Source: Streptomyces sp. APSN-46.1
GTDB taxonomy: Bacteria > Actinomycetota > Actinomycetes > Streptomycetales > Streptomycetaceae
Length of the DNA: 64,000 nucleotides
Assembly (NCBI RefSeq): GCF_022815725.1
Contig: NZ_JALGRF010000017.1
Location: forward strand, 1-64,000
Direction of reading: 5' to 3'
The position numbers were made by a program, and so were the translations under genes. The notes under the pieces are model-generated. The model made no database searches. It had not been told where the DNA came from and saw only the letters and a list, made by a program, of their open reading frames with translations. This document shows, one piece after another, positions 8,973-18,545 of the stretch; position 1 is the first letter of the stretch, and each line of letters opens with the position of its first letter.

Positions 8973-9983
8973 GTGGCTAGGGTTCGGACAGGGGTACGCG
9001 TCGTCGGCGCCGTGCTCGCGGCGGTACTGGGAGCCTCCCTCGCGGGATGCAGCAGTACGGGCGGCAAGCGCGCCGAGGAGCGGGCGAAGGCCGCCGAGGC
9101 GGGCCGGCCCGCCGTGTCCACCCCGGAATGGACCTTCGCGATGGTCACCCACGCGGGCGATGGGGACACCTTCTGGGACATCGTGCAGAAGGGCGCCAAG
9201 GAGGCCTCGGCGAAGGACAACATCAACTTCGTCTACTCCCACGACGACCAGGCACAGCAGCAGGCCCAGTTCGTGCAGAACGCCATCGACCAGAAGGTGG
9301 ACGGGCTGATCGTCAGCCTCGCCAAGCCCGAGGCCCTCAAGGACGTCATCGCCAAGGCCGTCAAGGCCGGCATCCCGGTGGTCACGGTCAACTCCGGATC
9401 CGCCCAGTCCGCCGAGTACGGGGCCCTCACTCACATCGGCCAGGACGAGCAGATCGCCGGCGAGGCCGTCGGCACCGAGCTGACCGGGCGCGGCAGGAAG
9501 AAGGCCGTCTGCGTCCTGCACGAGCAGGGCAACGTCGGCCACGAGCAGCGCTGCGCCGGAGCGAAGAAGACTTTCGGCGGCTCCATGGAGAACCTGTACG
9601 TCGAGGGCACCAACATGCCCTCGGTCCAGGCGGCCATCCAGGCGAAGCTCCAGGCCGACCCGTCCATCGACGCGATCGTCACCCTCGGTGCCCCGTTCGC
9701 CCCGACCGCCATCAAGGCGAAGGACGCGGCGGGCAGCAAGGCCGAGGTGGACACCTTCGACCTCAACGAGTCCGTGGCCCGCGACCTGAAGTCCGGCGCC
9801 CTGGGTTTCGCGGTCGACCAGCAGCCCTACCTCCAGGGCTACGAGGCCGTGGACCTGCTCTGGCTCTACCGCTACAACGCCGACACCCTCGGCGGCGGCC
9901 GCCCGGTGCTCACGGGGCCGCAGATCGTCACCGGCGCCGAGGCGGCCAAGCTGGAGGAGTTCATCAAGCGGGGCCGGCGATGA
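8973..9983 (+). CDS. Sugar ABC transporter substrate-binding lipoprotein
   Basis: About 336 residues. Signal peptide with lipobox LAGC (Cys near residue 26), then a periplasmic-binding-protein type 1 (LacI/ribose-binding-like) fold: EWTFAMVTHAGDGDTFWD, KVDGLIVSLAKPEAL and GIPVVTVNSGS. It captures a sugar or cyclitol outside the membrane for the permease and ATPase that follow. I start at the GTG at 8973, after a GAGGGAAAGG purine stretch, because it gives a normal-length signal peptide; an ATG 51 bases earlier would add 17 residues. The stop overlaps the permease start (ATGA). Confidence 0.9.
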   Translation: MARVRTGVRVVGAVLAAVLGASLAGCSSTGGKRAEERAKAAEAGRPAVSTPEWTFAMVTHAGDGDTFWDIVQKGAKEASAKDNINFVYSHDDQAQQQAQFVQNAIDQKVDGLIVSLAKPEALKDVIAKAVKAGIPVVTVNSGSAQSAEYGALTHIGQDEQIAGEAVGTELTGRGRKKAVCVLHEQGNVGHEQRCAGAKKTFGGSMENLYVEGTNMPSVQAAIQAKLQADPSIDAIVTLGAPFAPTAIKAKDAAGSKAEVDTFDLNESVARDLKSGALGFAVDQQPYLQGYEAVDLLWLYRYNADTLGGGRPVLTGPQIVTGAEAAKLEEFIKRGRR

Positions 9984-11013
9984 GCGCACCCGTCCTCGCC
10001 CCGGCGGACGAGCGGCTCGCCCCCACCTCACTGCCGCGGCGCCTCCTCGGCCGCCCCGAGCTGGGCGCGGTCGTCGGCGCGGCCGCCGTGTTCGTCTTCT
10101 TCTCCTTCGCCGCCCCCACCTTCCTCCAGGCCTCCAGCCTCAGCACGATCCTCTACTCGGCCTCCACCATCGGGATCATGGCGGTCCCGGTCGCCCTCCT
10201 GATGATCGGCGGCGAGTTCGACCTGTCCGCCGGCGTCATGGTCACCAGCTCGGCGCTGCTCAGCTCCATGGTCAGCTACCAGATGACCGCCAACGTCTGG
10301 GTCGGCGTCCTGGTGTCCCTGCTGGTCACCCTGGCGATCGGCTTCTTCAACGGGTTCATGCTGACCCGCACCAAACTGCCCAGCTTCATCATCACGCTCG
10401 GCACCTTCCTGATGCTGACCGGCCTGAACCTGGGGTTCACCAAGCTGATCAGCGGCTCGGTCTCCACCAAGTCCATCGCCGACATGGAGGGCTTCTCCTC
10501 CGCGCGGTCCCTCTTCGCCTCGCAGTGGAACATCGGCTCGGTCACCCTCAAGGTCACCGTCCTGTGGTGGCTGGCCCTGGTCGCCGTCGCCACCTGGATC
10601 CTGCTGCGCACCCGCGCCGGCAACTGGATCTTCGCCGTGGGCGGCGGGGCGGACGCGGCCCGCGCGACCGGCGTCCCGGTCGTGAAGACCCGTATCGGCC
10701 TCTACATGGGCGTCGCCCTGTGCGCCTGGATCTCCGGGCAGCACATCCTGTTCTCCTTCGACGTCGTCCAGTCCGGCGAGGGCGTCGGCAACGAGTTCCT
10801 CTACATCATCGCGGCCGTCATCGGCGGCTGTCTGATGACCGGCGGCTACGGCTCCGCCATCGGCTCGGCCGTGGGAGCCTTCATCTTCGGCATGACCAGC
10901 AACGGCATCGTCTACGCCCAGTGGAACCCGGACTGGTTCAAGTTCTTCCTCGGCGGGATGCTGCTGCTGGCCACGCTGCTCAACGCCTGGGTGCGCAAGC
11001 GGGCGGAGGCGAA

Positions 11014-11017
<4 letters not shown>
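9980..11017 (+). CDS. Sugar ABC transporter permease (RbsC-type)
   Basis: 345-residue membrane protein with about eight to ten hydrophobic helices and the conserved GGEFDLSAGVMV (about residue 75) and GSAVGAFIFG (about 295) segments of the ribose/xylose-type permease family. A single permease gene implies a homodimer channel. It overlaps the binding-protein gene by four bases and the ATPase gene by four bases, so subunit synthesis is coupled. Confidence 0.9.
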
Positions 11018-11867
<850 letters not shown>

Positions 11868-11871
<4 letters not shown>

Positions 11872-13046
11872 GCGGTTACCGGGACTTCACGCTCGCCCAC
11901 CGGGGGGCGGCGCGAGGCACCGTCCTGCGGACCGTCGGGACCCGTGAGCGCCGGTCGCACCTGACCGCCCCGCGCGTCCCGACCGTCGGCATCGACATCG
12001 GCGGCACCAAGGTGATGGCCGGTGTCGTCGACGCCGACGGCATCATCCTGGAGAAGATCCGCGCCGAGACCCCGCACAAGTCCAAGAGCCCAAAGGTGGT
12101 CGAGGACACCATCGTGGAGCTGGTGCTGGACCTGTCCGACCGCCACGATGTGCACGCCGTGGGCATCGGCGCGGCCGGCTGGGTGGACGCCGACCGGTCC
12201 AGGGTGCTGTTCGCCCCGCACCTGGCCTGGCGCGACGAGCCGCTGCGCGACGCCCTCCAGTCGCGGCTCGCGGTCCCGGTCATGGTGGACAACGACGCCA
12301 ACACCGCCGCCTGGGCCGAGTGGCGCTTCGGCGCCGGGCGCGGCGAGGACCACCTCGTCATGATCACACTGGGCACCGGCATCGGCGGGGCCATCCTCGA
12401 AGGCGGCCAGGTCAAGCGTGGCCGCTACGGGGTGGCCGGTGAGTTCGGCCACATGCAGGTCGTCCCCGGCGGGCACCGCTGCCCCTGCGGCAACCGGGGC
12501 TGCTGGGAGCAGTACAGCTCCGGCAACGCCCTGGTCCGCGAGGCCCGCGAACTCGCCGCCGCCGACTCCCCGGTCGCGTACAACATCATCGCCAAGGTAG
12601 GCGGCAACGTCTCGGAGATCACCGGGCCGCTCATCACCGAGCTGGCCCGCGAGGGCGACGCCATGTGCGTCGAGCTCCTCCAGGACATCGGCCAGTGGCT
12701 CGGCGTCGGCATCGCCAACCTCGCCGCCGCCCTGGATCCGTCGTGCTTCGTCATCGGCGGCGGCGTCAGCGCCGCCGACGACCTGCTGATCGGCCCCGCC
12801 CGGGACGCCTTCCGCCGCCACCTCACCGGCCGCGGCTACCGCCCCGAGGCCCGTATCGCCAAGGCCCAGCTCGGCCCGGAGGCCGGCATGGTCGGCGCCG
12901 CCGACCTCGCCCGGCTCGTCGCCCGCCGCTTCCGCCGCGCCACGCGCCGGCGCGTCGAGCGGTACGAGCGCTACGCGCGGCTGGGCCGCCGCGACGTGGC
13001 CGGCGCCACGGAATCCACGGACGCCAAGGAGCACGACGACCAGTGA
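11868..13046 (+). CDS. ROK family sugar kinase
   Basis: 392 residues. N-terminal phosphate-binding DIGGTK (about 45-50), VMVDNDANTAAWAE with the catalytic Asp, GTGIGGAI, and the ROK zinc site H..CPCGNRGCWE (about 203-214). It phosphorylates a sugar with ATP and lacks the N-terminal HTH of ROK repressors, so it is a kinase. An N-terminal extension of about 40 residues precedes the ROK core. The start overlaps the ATPase stop (ATGA), tying phosphorylation to import. Sugar identity is not evident; glucose, inositol-derived or rare sugars remain possible. Confidence 0.87.
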
Positions 13047-13639
13047 CCCCGCCCCGACTGCCCCGTCAGGCCTCCGCCCCCGAGGGGGGCGGCACGCCGC
13101 CGACCCCGGCCGAGGACCGCGGGCGCGTGGTCCGGCGCCGCTGGATCACCGCGATCATCATCCTGCTGCTCGTCGGCGTCCCGGCGGGCTACCTGCTCGT
13201 GTCCGCCCAGCAGAGCCGCGAGAGCGGCCGTGACAAGGCCGCCAAGATCGGCGCCGTCCACGTGCGCCCGGCCTGGCCCTCCGCGGTCCAGCGCAGCATC
13301 TACGAGGTCCCGATCCCGGACGAGGCCTGGCGGGTCGGGTACCTGGAGACCAACAACTGGCACACCAGCCGGCTGTTCACGGAGTTCACGGTCACCGCCC
13401 GGGATCTGGACGCCTTCCTCGCCGACGTCGGGACGAGCCGCGCCGAGCTGACCCCCGGGGCTCCCGGGGACACCATCTCCGCGCACGACGCGAGGGTCGC
13501 GGGCTGGACGTGGCCCCCCGGCACCACCGTGTCCGCCGTCACCCTCGAACAGCCCGATCCGCGCCCCACCCGGGACATCGTGGTCGACTTCAGCGGCCCC
13601 AACCCCCGGGTCTACGTGGTCTCCACGGCGACCCCGTAG
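13043..13639 (+). CDS. Membrane-anchored protein of unknown function, last gene of sugar operon
   Basis: 198 residues: a proline-rich cytoplasmic N terminus (1-30), one transmembrane helix (about 34-55, WITAIIILLLVGVPAGYLLV) and an extracytoplasmic domain with a conserved-looking VGYLETNNWHTSRLFTEF segment. The GTG start overlaps the kinase stop by four bases, so it is translated with the transporter operon. I recognise no family. The coupling suggests either a cell-surface role linked to the same nutrient or simple co-transcription. Confidence 0.72.
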   Translation: MTPPRLPRQASAPEGGGTPPTPAEDRGRVVRRRWITAIIILLLVGVPAGYLLVSAQQSRESGRDKAAKIGAVHVRPAWPSAVQRSIYEVPIPDEAWRVGYLETNNWHTSRLFTEFTVTARDLDAFLADVGTSRAELTPGAPGDTISAHDARVAGWTWPPGTTVSAVTLEQPDPRPTRDIVVDFSGPNPRVYVVSTATP

Positions 13640-13685
13640 CCCGCGACCCCGTAGCCCGCGAGGCCGCAGCCCGCGAGGCCGCTTA
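13628..13685. repeat. Period-15 tandem repeat at gene end
   Basis: Almost four 15-bp units: two exact copies of GCGACCCCGTAGCCC, then GCGAGGCCGCAGCCC and a partial copy. The stop codon (TAG) of the preceding gene lies inside unit 1, so loss or gain of units would not alter the protein. Confidence 0.85.
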
Positions 13686-13695
13686 GCCTGGGATC

Positions 13696-14328
13696 ATGAA
13701 GCTCACCAAGCGGCTGCACTCCTGCGTCCAGCTGGAGAAGGACGGGCGCGTGCTCGTCATCGACCCGGGCGCCTTCAGCGAATCCGACGCGGGCCTCGGG
13801 GCGGACGCCCTGCTCGTCACGCACGAGCACCCGGACCACTTCGACGAGGGCCGGCTGCGGGCCGCCCTCGACGCGAATCCGGCCACCGAGCTGTGGACCC
13901 TGCGCAGCGTCGCCGGGCAGCTGGCCCCGGCCTACCCGGGCCGCGTCCACACCGTCGGCCACGGCGACACCTTCACCGCCGCCGGCTTCGACGTCCAGGT
14001 GCACGGCGAGCTGCACGCCGTCATCCACCCGGACATCCCGCGGATCACCAACGTCGGCTACCTCGTCGACGGTTCCCTCTTCCACCCCGGGGACGCGCTG
14101 ACCGTGCCCGAGGCCCCCGTCGACACCCTGATGCTCCCGGTGCACGCGCCGTGGAACAAGATTGCCGAGGTGATCGACTACCTGCGTGCGGTCAAGCCGC
14201 GCCGGGCCATCGACATCCACGACGCCTACCTCTCCGACCTCGCCCGGCCGATCTACGACACGGCCCTGGGCGCCCTGGGCGGCGCCGACCACGGGCGGCT
14301 CGCCGCCGGGGGCACCGCCGAGCTCTGA
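13696..14328 (+). CDS. MBL-fold metal-dependent hydrolase
   Basis: 210 residues. Metallo-beta-lactamase fold with THEHPDHFD (about residue 35) as the HxHxDH metal site, later metal ligands in HGELHAVIHPD and FHPGDAL. It resembles the UlaG/L-ascorbate lactonase-like branch (YtnP/UPF0173-like), where substrates are mostly unproven. ATG at 13696 gives the usual compact N terminus. Monocistronic by spacing. Confidence 0.85.
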   Translation: MKLTKRLHSCVQLEKDGRVLVIDPGAFSESDAGLGADALLVTHEHPDHFDEGRLRAALDANPATELWTLRSVAGQLAPAYPGRVHTVGHGDTFTAAGFDVQVHGELHAVIHPDIPRITNVGYLVDGSLFHPGDALTVPEAPVDTLMLPVHAPWNKIAEVIDYLRAVKPRRAIDIHDAYLSDLARPIYDTALGALGGADHGRLAAGGTAEL

Positions 14329-14374
14329 CGGCGGCGCCGGGTCGCTGTCAGTGCCGGGCGGTAGGTTGGTAGGC

Positions 14375-15160
14375 ATGCGTATCGCCACGTTCAACGTCAA
14401 CTCGATCACCGCCCGGCTGCCCCGTCTGCTGGCGTGGCTGGAGAGCACCGGCACCGACGCCGTGTGCATCCAGGAGACCAAGTGCTCCGCGGAGCAGTTC
14501 CCGTACGCCGAGCTGCGCGAGCTGGGCTACGAGGCGGCCGTCAACGCCACCGGCCGGTGGAACGGCGTGGCCCTGATCTCCAAGGTCGGCCTGGAGGACG
14601 TGGTCACGGGCCTGCCGGGCGGGCCGGACTACGAGGGCGTCCAGGAGCCCCGGGCGATCTCGGCCACCTGCGGCGGGGTGCGCCTCTGGTCGGTGTACGT
14701 GCCGAACGGCCGTGAGGTCGAGCACGACCACTACGGCTACAAGCTGGACTGGTTCCGCTCGCTGACCACCGCCGTCGCGCAGGACGCGGCGGGTCCGCGC
14801 CCGTTCGCGGTCCTCGGCGACTTCAATGTGGCCCCGACCGACGAGGACGTCTTCGACCCGGCCGTGTTCGCGGGGCTCACCCACGTCACTCCCGCCGAGC
14901 GGGCCGCCCTGGAGGCACTGCGGGCCGCCGGGCTCTCCGACGTGATGCCGCGCCCGCTCAAGTACGACCGCCCTTACACGTACTGGGACTACCGCCAGCT
15001 CGCCTTCCCCAAGAACCGGGGCATGCGCATCGACCTGGTGTACGGCAACGAGGCCTTCTCCAAGGCCGTCACCGACGCCTACGTGGACCGCGAGGAGCGC
15101 AAGGGCAAGGGCGCGTCGGACCACGCCCCGGTCGTCGTGGATCTGGATCTCAGCCGCTGA
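14375..15160 (+). CDS. xthA: Exodeoxyribonuclease III / AP endonuclease
   Basis: 261 residues of the exonuclease-endonuclease-phosphatase fold. Key segments: RIATFNVNSI (residue 2 on), IQETKC with the metal-binding Glu (about 34), GDFNVAP with the catalytic Asp/Asn (about 150) and SDHAPVVVDL with the general His at the C terminus. It incises DNA at abasic sites and trims 3' ends in base excision repair. Spacing of 46 bases from the MBL gene, so co-transcription is possible. Confidence 0.93.
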   Translation: MRIATFNVNSITARLPRLLAWLESTGTDAVCIQETKCSAEQFPYAELRELGYEAAVNATGRWNGVALISKVGLEDVVTGLPGGPDYEGVQEPRAISATCGGVRLWSVYVPNGREVEHDHYGYKLDWFRSLTTAVAQDAAGPRPFAVLGDFNVAPTDEDVFDPAVFAGLTHVTPAERAALEALRAAGLSDVMPRPLKYDRPYTYWDYRQLAFPKNRGMRIDLVYGNEAFSKAVTDAYVDREERKGKGASDHAPVVVDLDLSR

Positions 15161-15262
15161 GACACCGCTAGGACACCCCTGGGCCCAGCGGCCCGGTGGA
15201 GGCCGCGCCGGTTCAGGCGCGCCCTGTGGCCAGCGGCGGATCCTGGTGCGAGGCTGGGCGGT

Positions 15263-15703
15263 ATGAACATCCCCTTCCTGGACAACTGGCTGAACCGGCG
15301 CGAAACGGAACGGGGTGCGGGGCTGGCCGCCGCCCTCGCAGACGATCCCGAGGGGATCAACGAGTTGTTCTCGGAGTGCGAGATGCTGCGTGCCCAGGCC
15401 CGGGCGGCCGGGCTCGAACTCGACGAGAGCCCTGCCTCGTTGGAGGCGCTCGACCAGCTGATGCCCCGCTGGCGGCGGGATCCCGAGGCGGTGCCCTGGC
15501 TGGGCAACGACGCCGGTTTCTACCTCGGGACGGTGATCGTCCGGACCATTCCCGGAACCGGCTGGCAGGTGTGGCCGAACGGCCAGCCGGTGATCCGGCT
15601 GGCCTCGGGGCGCGAGCTGAACGTGATCGAATCGGGGGTGTCCTGGGCGATGACCGGATCCCCCGAACTCTGTCAGGCCTACGCGGAGGCCTCCGAAGGT
15701 TAG
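15263..15703 (+). CDS. Small protein of unknown function (DUF6278-like)
   Basis: 146 residues, acidic, no signal peptide or membrane helix. N terminus NIPFLDNWLNRRETERG, then a helical part and a C-terminal beta-rich part (GTGWQVWPNGQPVIRLASG). It looks like a Streptomyces-restricted family that I remember as DUF6278, but I cannot confirm the name here. It stands between exonuclease III and an ABC ATPase with no clear functional link. Confidence 0.7.
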   Translation: MNIPFLDNWLNRRETERGAGLAAALADDPEGINELFSECEMLRAQARAAGLELDESPASLEALDQLMPRWRRDPEAVPWLGNDAGFYLGTVIVRTIPGTGWQVWPNGQPVIRLASGRELNVIESGVSWAMTGSPELCQAYAEASEG

Positions 15704-15819
15704 GGAGTGTCCCGTGAGGAGGCTTTATATCCCTTTTACGCGTGTCGTCGGGAAGTCCCGTTCCGCGGCTGGATAGTTTGCGCTGACCTCGGCACTCCGA
15801 CAAGTGGGCAGGGCAGCGC

Positions 15820-16563
15820 ATGGCCGTCGATCCGTTGATCGAGCTGCGGGACGTCAACAAGCACTACGGGGCGTTGCACGTCCTCCAGGACATCAACCTC
15901 ACCGTCGGCCGCGGCGAGGTGGTGGTGGTCATCGGCCCCTCCGGCTCCGGGAAATCGACCCTCTGCCGGGCCATCAACCGCCTGGAGACCATCGAGTCGG
16001 GCACGATCCTGCTCGACGGCAAGCCGCTCCCCGCCGAGGGCAAGGAACTGGCCGCGCTGCGCGCCGAGGTCGGCATGGTCTTCCAGTCCTTCAACCTCTT
16101 CGCCCACAAGACCGTCCTCGCCAACGTCTCCCTCGCGCAGATCAAGGTCAGGAATCGGAAGAAGGACGAGGCCGAGAAACGCTCCCGGCAGTTGCTGGAG
16201 CGCGTGGGCCTCGCCGACCAGGCCGACAAGTACCCCGCCCAGCTCTCCGGCGGCCAGCAGCAGCGCGTCGCCATCGCCCGGGCCCTGGCCATGAACCCCA
16301 AGGCGCTGCTGTTCGACGAGCCCACCTCCGCCCTCGACCCCGAGATGATCAACGAGGTGCTGGAGGTCATGCGGCAGCTCGCCCGTGAGGGCATGACCAT
16401 GGTCGTGGTCACCCACGAGATGGGCTTCGCCCGCTCCGCCGCCAACCGCGTCGTGTTCATGGCCGACGGGAAGATCGTCGAGGACCGGACCCCGGAGGCC
16501 TTCTTCTCCGCCCCCGAGAGCGAACGGGCCAAGGACTTCCTCTCCAAGATCCTCAAGCACTGA
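15820..16563 (+). CDS. Amino acid ABC transporter ATP-binding protein (GluA/GlnQ-like)
   Basis: 247 residues. Walker A GPSGSGKST (about 38-46), Q-loop VFQSFNLF, signature LSGGQQQR (about 142), Walker B LLFDEPTSALD, switch His in VTHEM. This is the typical polar amino acid/glutamate uptake ATPase. Unusually, no binding protein or permease gene lies next to it; in Streptomyces gluABCD these follow directly. It must pair with permeases encoded elsewhere or be left over from a deleted operon. An upstream AT-leaning stretch (15720-15735) may carry its promoter. Confidence 0.88.
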   Translation: MAVDPLIELRDVNKHYGALHVLQDINLTVGRGEVVVVIGPSGSGKSTLCRAINRLETIESGTILLDGKPLPAEGKELAALRAEVGMVFQSFNLFAHKTVLANVSLAQIKVRNRKKDEAEKRSRQLLERVGLADQADKYPAQLSGGQQQRVAIARALAMNPKALLFDEPTSALDPEMINEVLEVMRQLAREGMTMVVVTHEMGFARSAANRVVFMADGKIVEDRTPEAFFSAPESERAKDFLSKILKH

Positions 16564-16574
16564 GGGGGGGCCCG

Positions 16575-16640
16575 ATGAAGACCGAGGCCGTCGAAGTCGC
16601 CCCCGCCGGACGGCGGACGGTGGTGCTGCCGGGCCGGTAG
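16575..16640 (+). CDS. Possible 21-residue peptide after the orphan ATPase
   Basis: A 22-codon frame (MKTEAVEVAPAG at its N terminus) begins five bases after a very strong purine-rich ribosome site (GAGGGGGGG) and 11 bases after the ATPase stop. Its 3' end runs into the terminator stem at 16624. It may be a real small peptide or the stump of a following transporter gene removed by deletion. Confidence 0.25.
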   Translation: MKTEAVEVAPAGRRTVVLPGR

Positions 16641-16671
16641 CGGCTCCGCGGAGCCGACCCGCCCGGCAGCA
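16624..16671. terminator. Compound hairpin between convergent genes
   Basis: An outer perfect 11-bp stem (TGCTGCCGGGC at 16624-16634 with its complement at 16661-16671) encloses a 16-bp perfect palindrome CGGCTCCGCGGAGCCG at 16641-16656. It separates the ABC ATPase from the convergent hydrolase gene and probably terminates both. Confidence 0.7.
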
Positions 16672-16679
16672 GCCGCGGA

Positions 16680-18290
16680 TCACTGCTCGCGCAGCGGCAC
16701 CGAGACGTACGAGGGATCGGTGCGCGGCGAGGAGAAGGTCAGCTGCGCGCCGGTGGGGTTGTGCTCGATGTAGAGGGGATCGACGGTGTCGATGACCAGG
16801 GCCAGCCGGTGGCCCGCCGGCACGTCGTAGGCGGTGGAGAAGAGGTCCAGGTCCACACCGAAGGCCTGCCCGGGGGTCTTCCCGTGGAAGGTGTACGGGG
16901 CGTTGCTGACCAGCTTGCCGATGCCGAGCGGGCCGACGTCGTAGAGGTACGCGACGAAGGTGCCGTCCCCCTTGGTGGGCGTGACGGTGGTGTGCAGCCT
17001 GGCCGTGCCCCGGACCCGGCGGGCCTCGTCGTAGCGCTCCGACTGCCAGACGGCGGCGAAGGCGCGGGGGAGGAGCGGGATGGAGGCGATGGGGGGCGCC
17101 TTGGCGAACTGGTCGAGGATGCTGGAGAGGAAGATGACGCCGCCGTTGGCGCCGGAGTCGACGTTGGCGAAGAGGTGTTCGCTGTCGGAGAGGGCGAGCC
17201 TCTCGGTGCCGGCGGCTCCGACCGACTTCCAGTCGGCGTAGCCCTCGTACCCGTCCTGGCTACGGGACTTGATCTGCACCGGGGACTCGGCGTCCACGCC
17301 GTTGCGCTCGCCCTTGAGGTAGCGGTCGAACCAGCGATGGGCGTTGGTCCAGGTGTCGTTGGGCAGGCCGAGCAGGCCGGTGGCCTCGGCGGTGGCGTGG
17401 TCGCCGGGCCGGAACTCCAGGCGCTTGGGGCCGGTCAGCTTCTCGTAGAAGGCGGCGTACTGGTTGGGCGGGAAGATGGTGTCCCCCCACGCGTTGCCCA
17501 GCATGATCGCGGCGCCGTTGGCGTTGATCCGGTCCACCTGCTCGGCGGCGGAGCGCTTCTTCCCCCAGTCGATCATCTGCTGTTCCCGGTCCAGCTTCGA
17601 GCCGAGGAAATCGCTCAGGATCTGCTTGAGTTCGGGGCCGGGCCGGCCGGTGAGGTAGCCGGCGGCGCCGAGCATTCCGGTGGCCTGGAGGTGCTGGGTG
17701 CGCCCCGAGTAGATGGAGTCGATGAGGTCGGCCCAGCCGCTGAGGGCGACCACGGCCTTGACGCGCGGCTCGTTCGCCGCTGCCAGCAGGCTGATGCCGG
17801 CGCCGTACGAGACCCCGCCGAGGCCGATGCGGTCGGCGTCGGCGGGGGTGGTGGCGAGGGCCCAGTCGATGACGGCGGAGACATCGGCGACGTCGGGCGG
17901 GCCGGCCACCTCGATCTCGCCGCCGGAGAGCCAGAAGCCGCGGGAGGTGTAACTGACCACGATGTAACCGGAGTCGGCGAGCTTCTTGGCCTGGGCGATG
18001 TATTCGATCTGCGGCATGCCCCAGCTCGTGGGGAGCACGATCAGCGGGTATTTCCGGCCGCTCTCGGCGCCGGCCGGGGTGAAGACATTGCCCTTGAGGG
18101 TGATGCCGCCGGAGCCGGGGATGTCGTAGAACCGTAGGTCCGACGAGGCGGATGAGGCGGGCGAGGTGTCGGCGCTGGCCGTGACGGTGCGGGCGGGTGC
18201 CGCCTGGGCCTGGTGGGGGGCCAGGCCCAGGGCGGTTGCCGCCAGTACGGTCGCCATGGCGACCGCGGTGCTGGTGGTACGGACCATCAA
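16680..18290 (-). CDS. Secreted CocE/NonD-type acyl hydrolase
   Basis: 536 residues. Sec signal peptide (1-31, positively charged N terminus, hydrophobic core, cleavage near AQA-AP). An alpha/beta hydrolase domain with nucleophile elbow GGVSYGAG (Ser near residue 175) and DSIYS/GDH segments for the acid and His, then a C-terminal jelly-roll X-Pro dipeptidyl-peptidase-like domain (about 400-536, including GHRLALVIDT). The family covers cocaine-esterase-like enzymes and X-Pro peptidases; which it is cannot be decided. Exported, so likely acts on external peptides or esters. Upstream GTAAC motif cluster may control it. Confidence 0.85.
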   Translation of the reverse strand: MMVRTTSTAVAMATVLAATALGLAPHQAQAAPARTVTASADTSPASSASSDLRFYDIPGSGGITLKGNVFTPAGAESGRKYPLIVLPTSWGMPQIEYIAQAKKLADSGYIVVSYTSRGFWLSGGEIEVAGPPDVADVSAVIDWALATTPADADRIGLGGVSYGAGISLLAAANEPRVKAVVALSGWADLIDSIYSGRTQHLQATGMLGAAGYLTGRPGPELKQILSDFLGSKLDREQQMIDWGKKRSAAEQVDRINANGAAIMLGNAWGDTIFPPNQYAAFYEKLTGPKRLEFRPGDHATAEATGLLGLPNDTWTNAHRWFDRYLKGERNGVDAESPVQIKSRSQDGYEGYADWKSVGAAGTERLALSDSEHLFANVDSGANGGVIFLSSILDQFAKAPPIASIPLLPRAFAAVWQSERYDEARRVRGTARLHTTVTPTKGDGTFVAYLYDVGPLGIGKLVSNAPYTFHGKTPGQAFGVDLDLFSTAYDVPAGHRLALVIDTVDPLYIEHNPTGAQLTFSSPRTDPSYVSVPLREQ

Positions 18291-18328
18291 TCGCTCCTCG
18301 CGTGCGGCGGTGTCAAAGTGTGCCGACC

Positions 18329-18382
18329 GTAACGTGAGGGGCTTACCGGAAGTAACCCATCAGTAAGTTACGCGCTGGTAAC
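18329..18382. promoter_or_regulatory. Cluster of GTAAC/GTTAC motifs
   Basis: Within 54 bases: GTAAC at 18329, TTACC at 18343, GTAAC at 18352, the 9-bp palindrome GTAAGTTAC at 18363-18371 and GGTAAC at 18377. The region is AT-richer than its surroundings and sits in the divergent gap between the hydrolase and the murJ-like gene. TGACT-N3-AGTCA follows at 18386-18398. It looks like a multi-site operator; the regulator is unknown. Confidence 0.4.
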
Positions 18383-18482
18383 GATTGACTGAGAGTCAGT
18401 CACCGCTCGGAACCCGCTTCACACGCATACGACATGCGCGGGATACCCTCCACCTTCGACGCTCGGTGAAGGGAAGACCCCG

Positions 18483-18545
18483 ATGGACGGATACGCCAAC
18501 ACGGCGCTCCACAAGGCCTTTCAGGCGCATCCGGCCCGCCGGTGA
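18483..18545 (+). CDS. 20-residue ORF coupled to murJ-like gene
   Basis: ATG at 18483 follows a ribosome site (GAAGGGAAG) and encodes MDGYANTALHKAFQAHPARR, ending in TGA at 18543-18545. That stop overlaps the GTG start of the murJ-like gene (GTGA). The murJ-like start has no ribosome site of its own, so its translation probably depends on ribosomes finishing this ORF. Either a leader peptide or a small protein in its own right. Confidence 0.55.
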   Translation: MDGYANTALHKAFQAHPARR

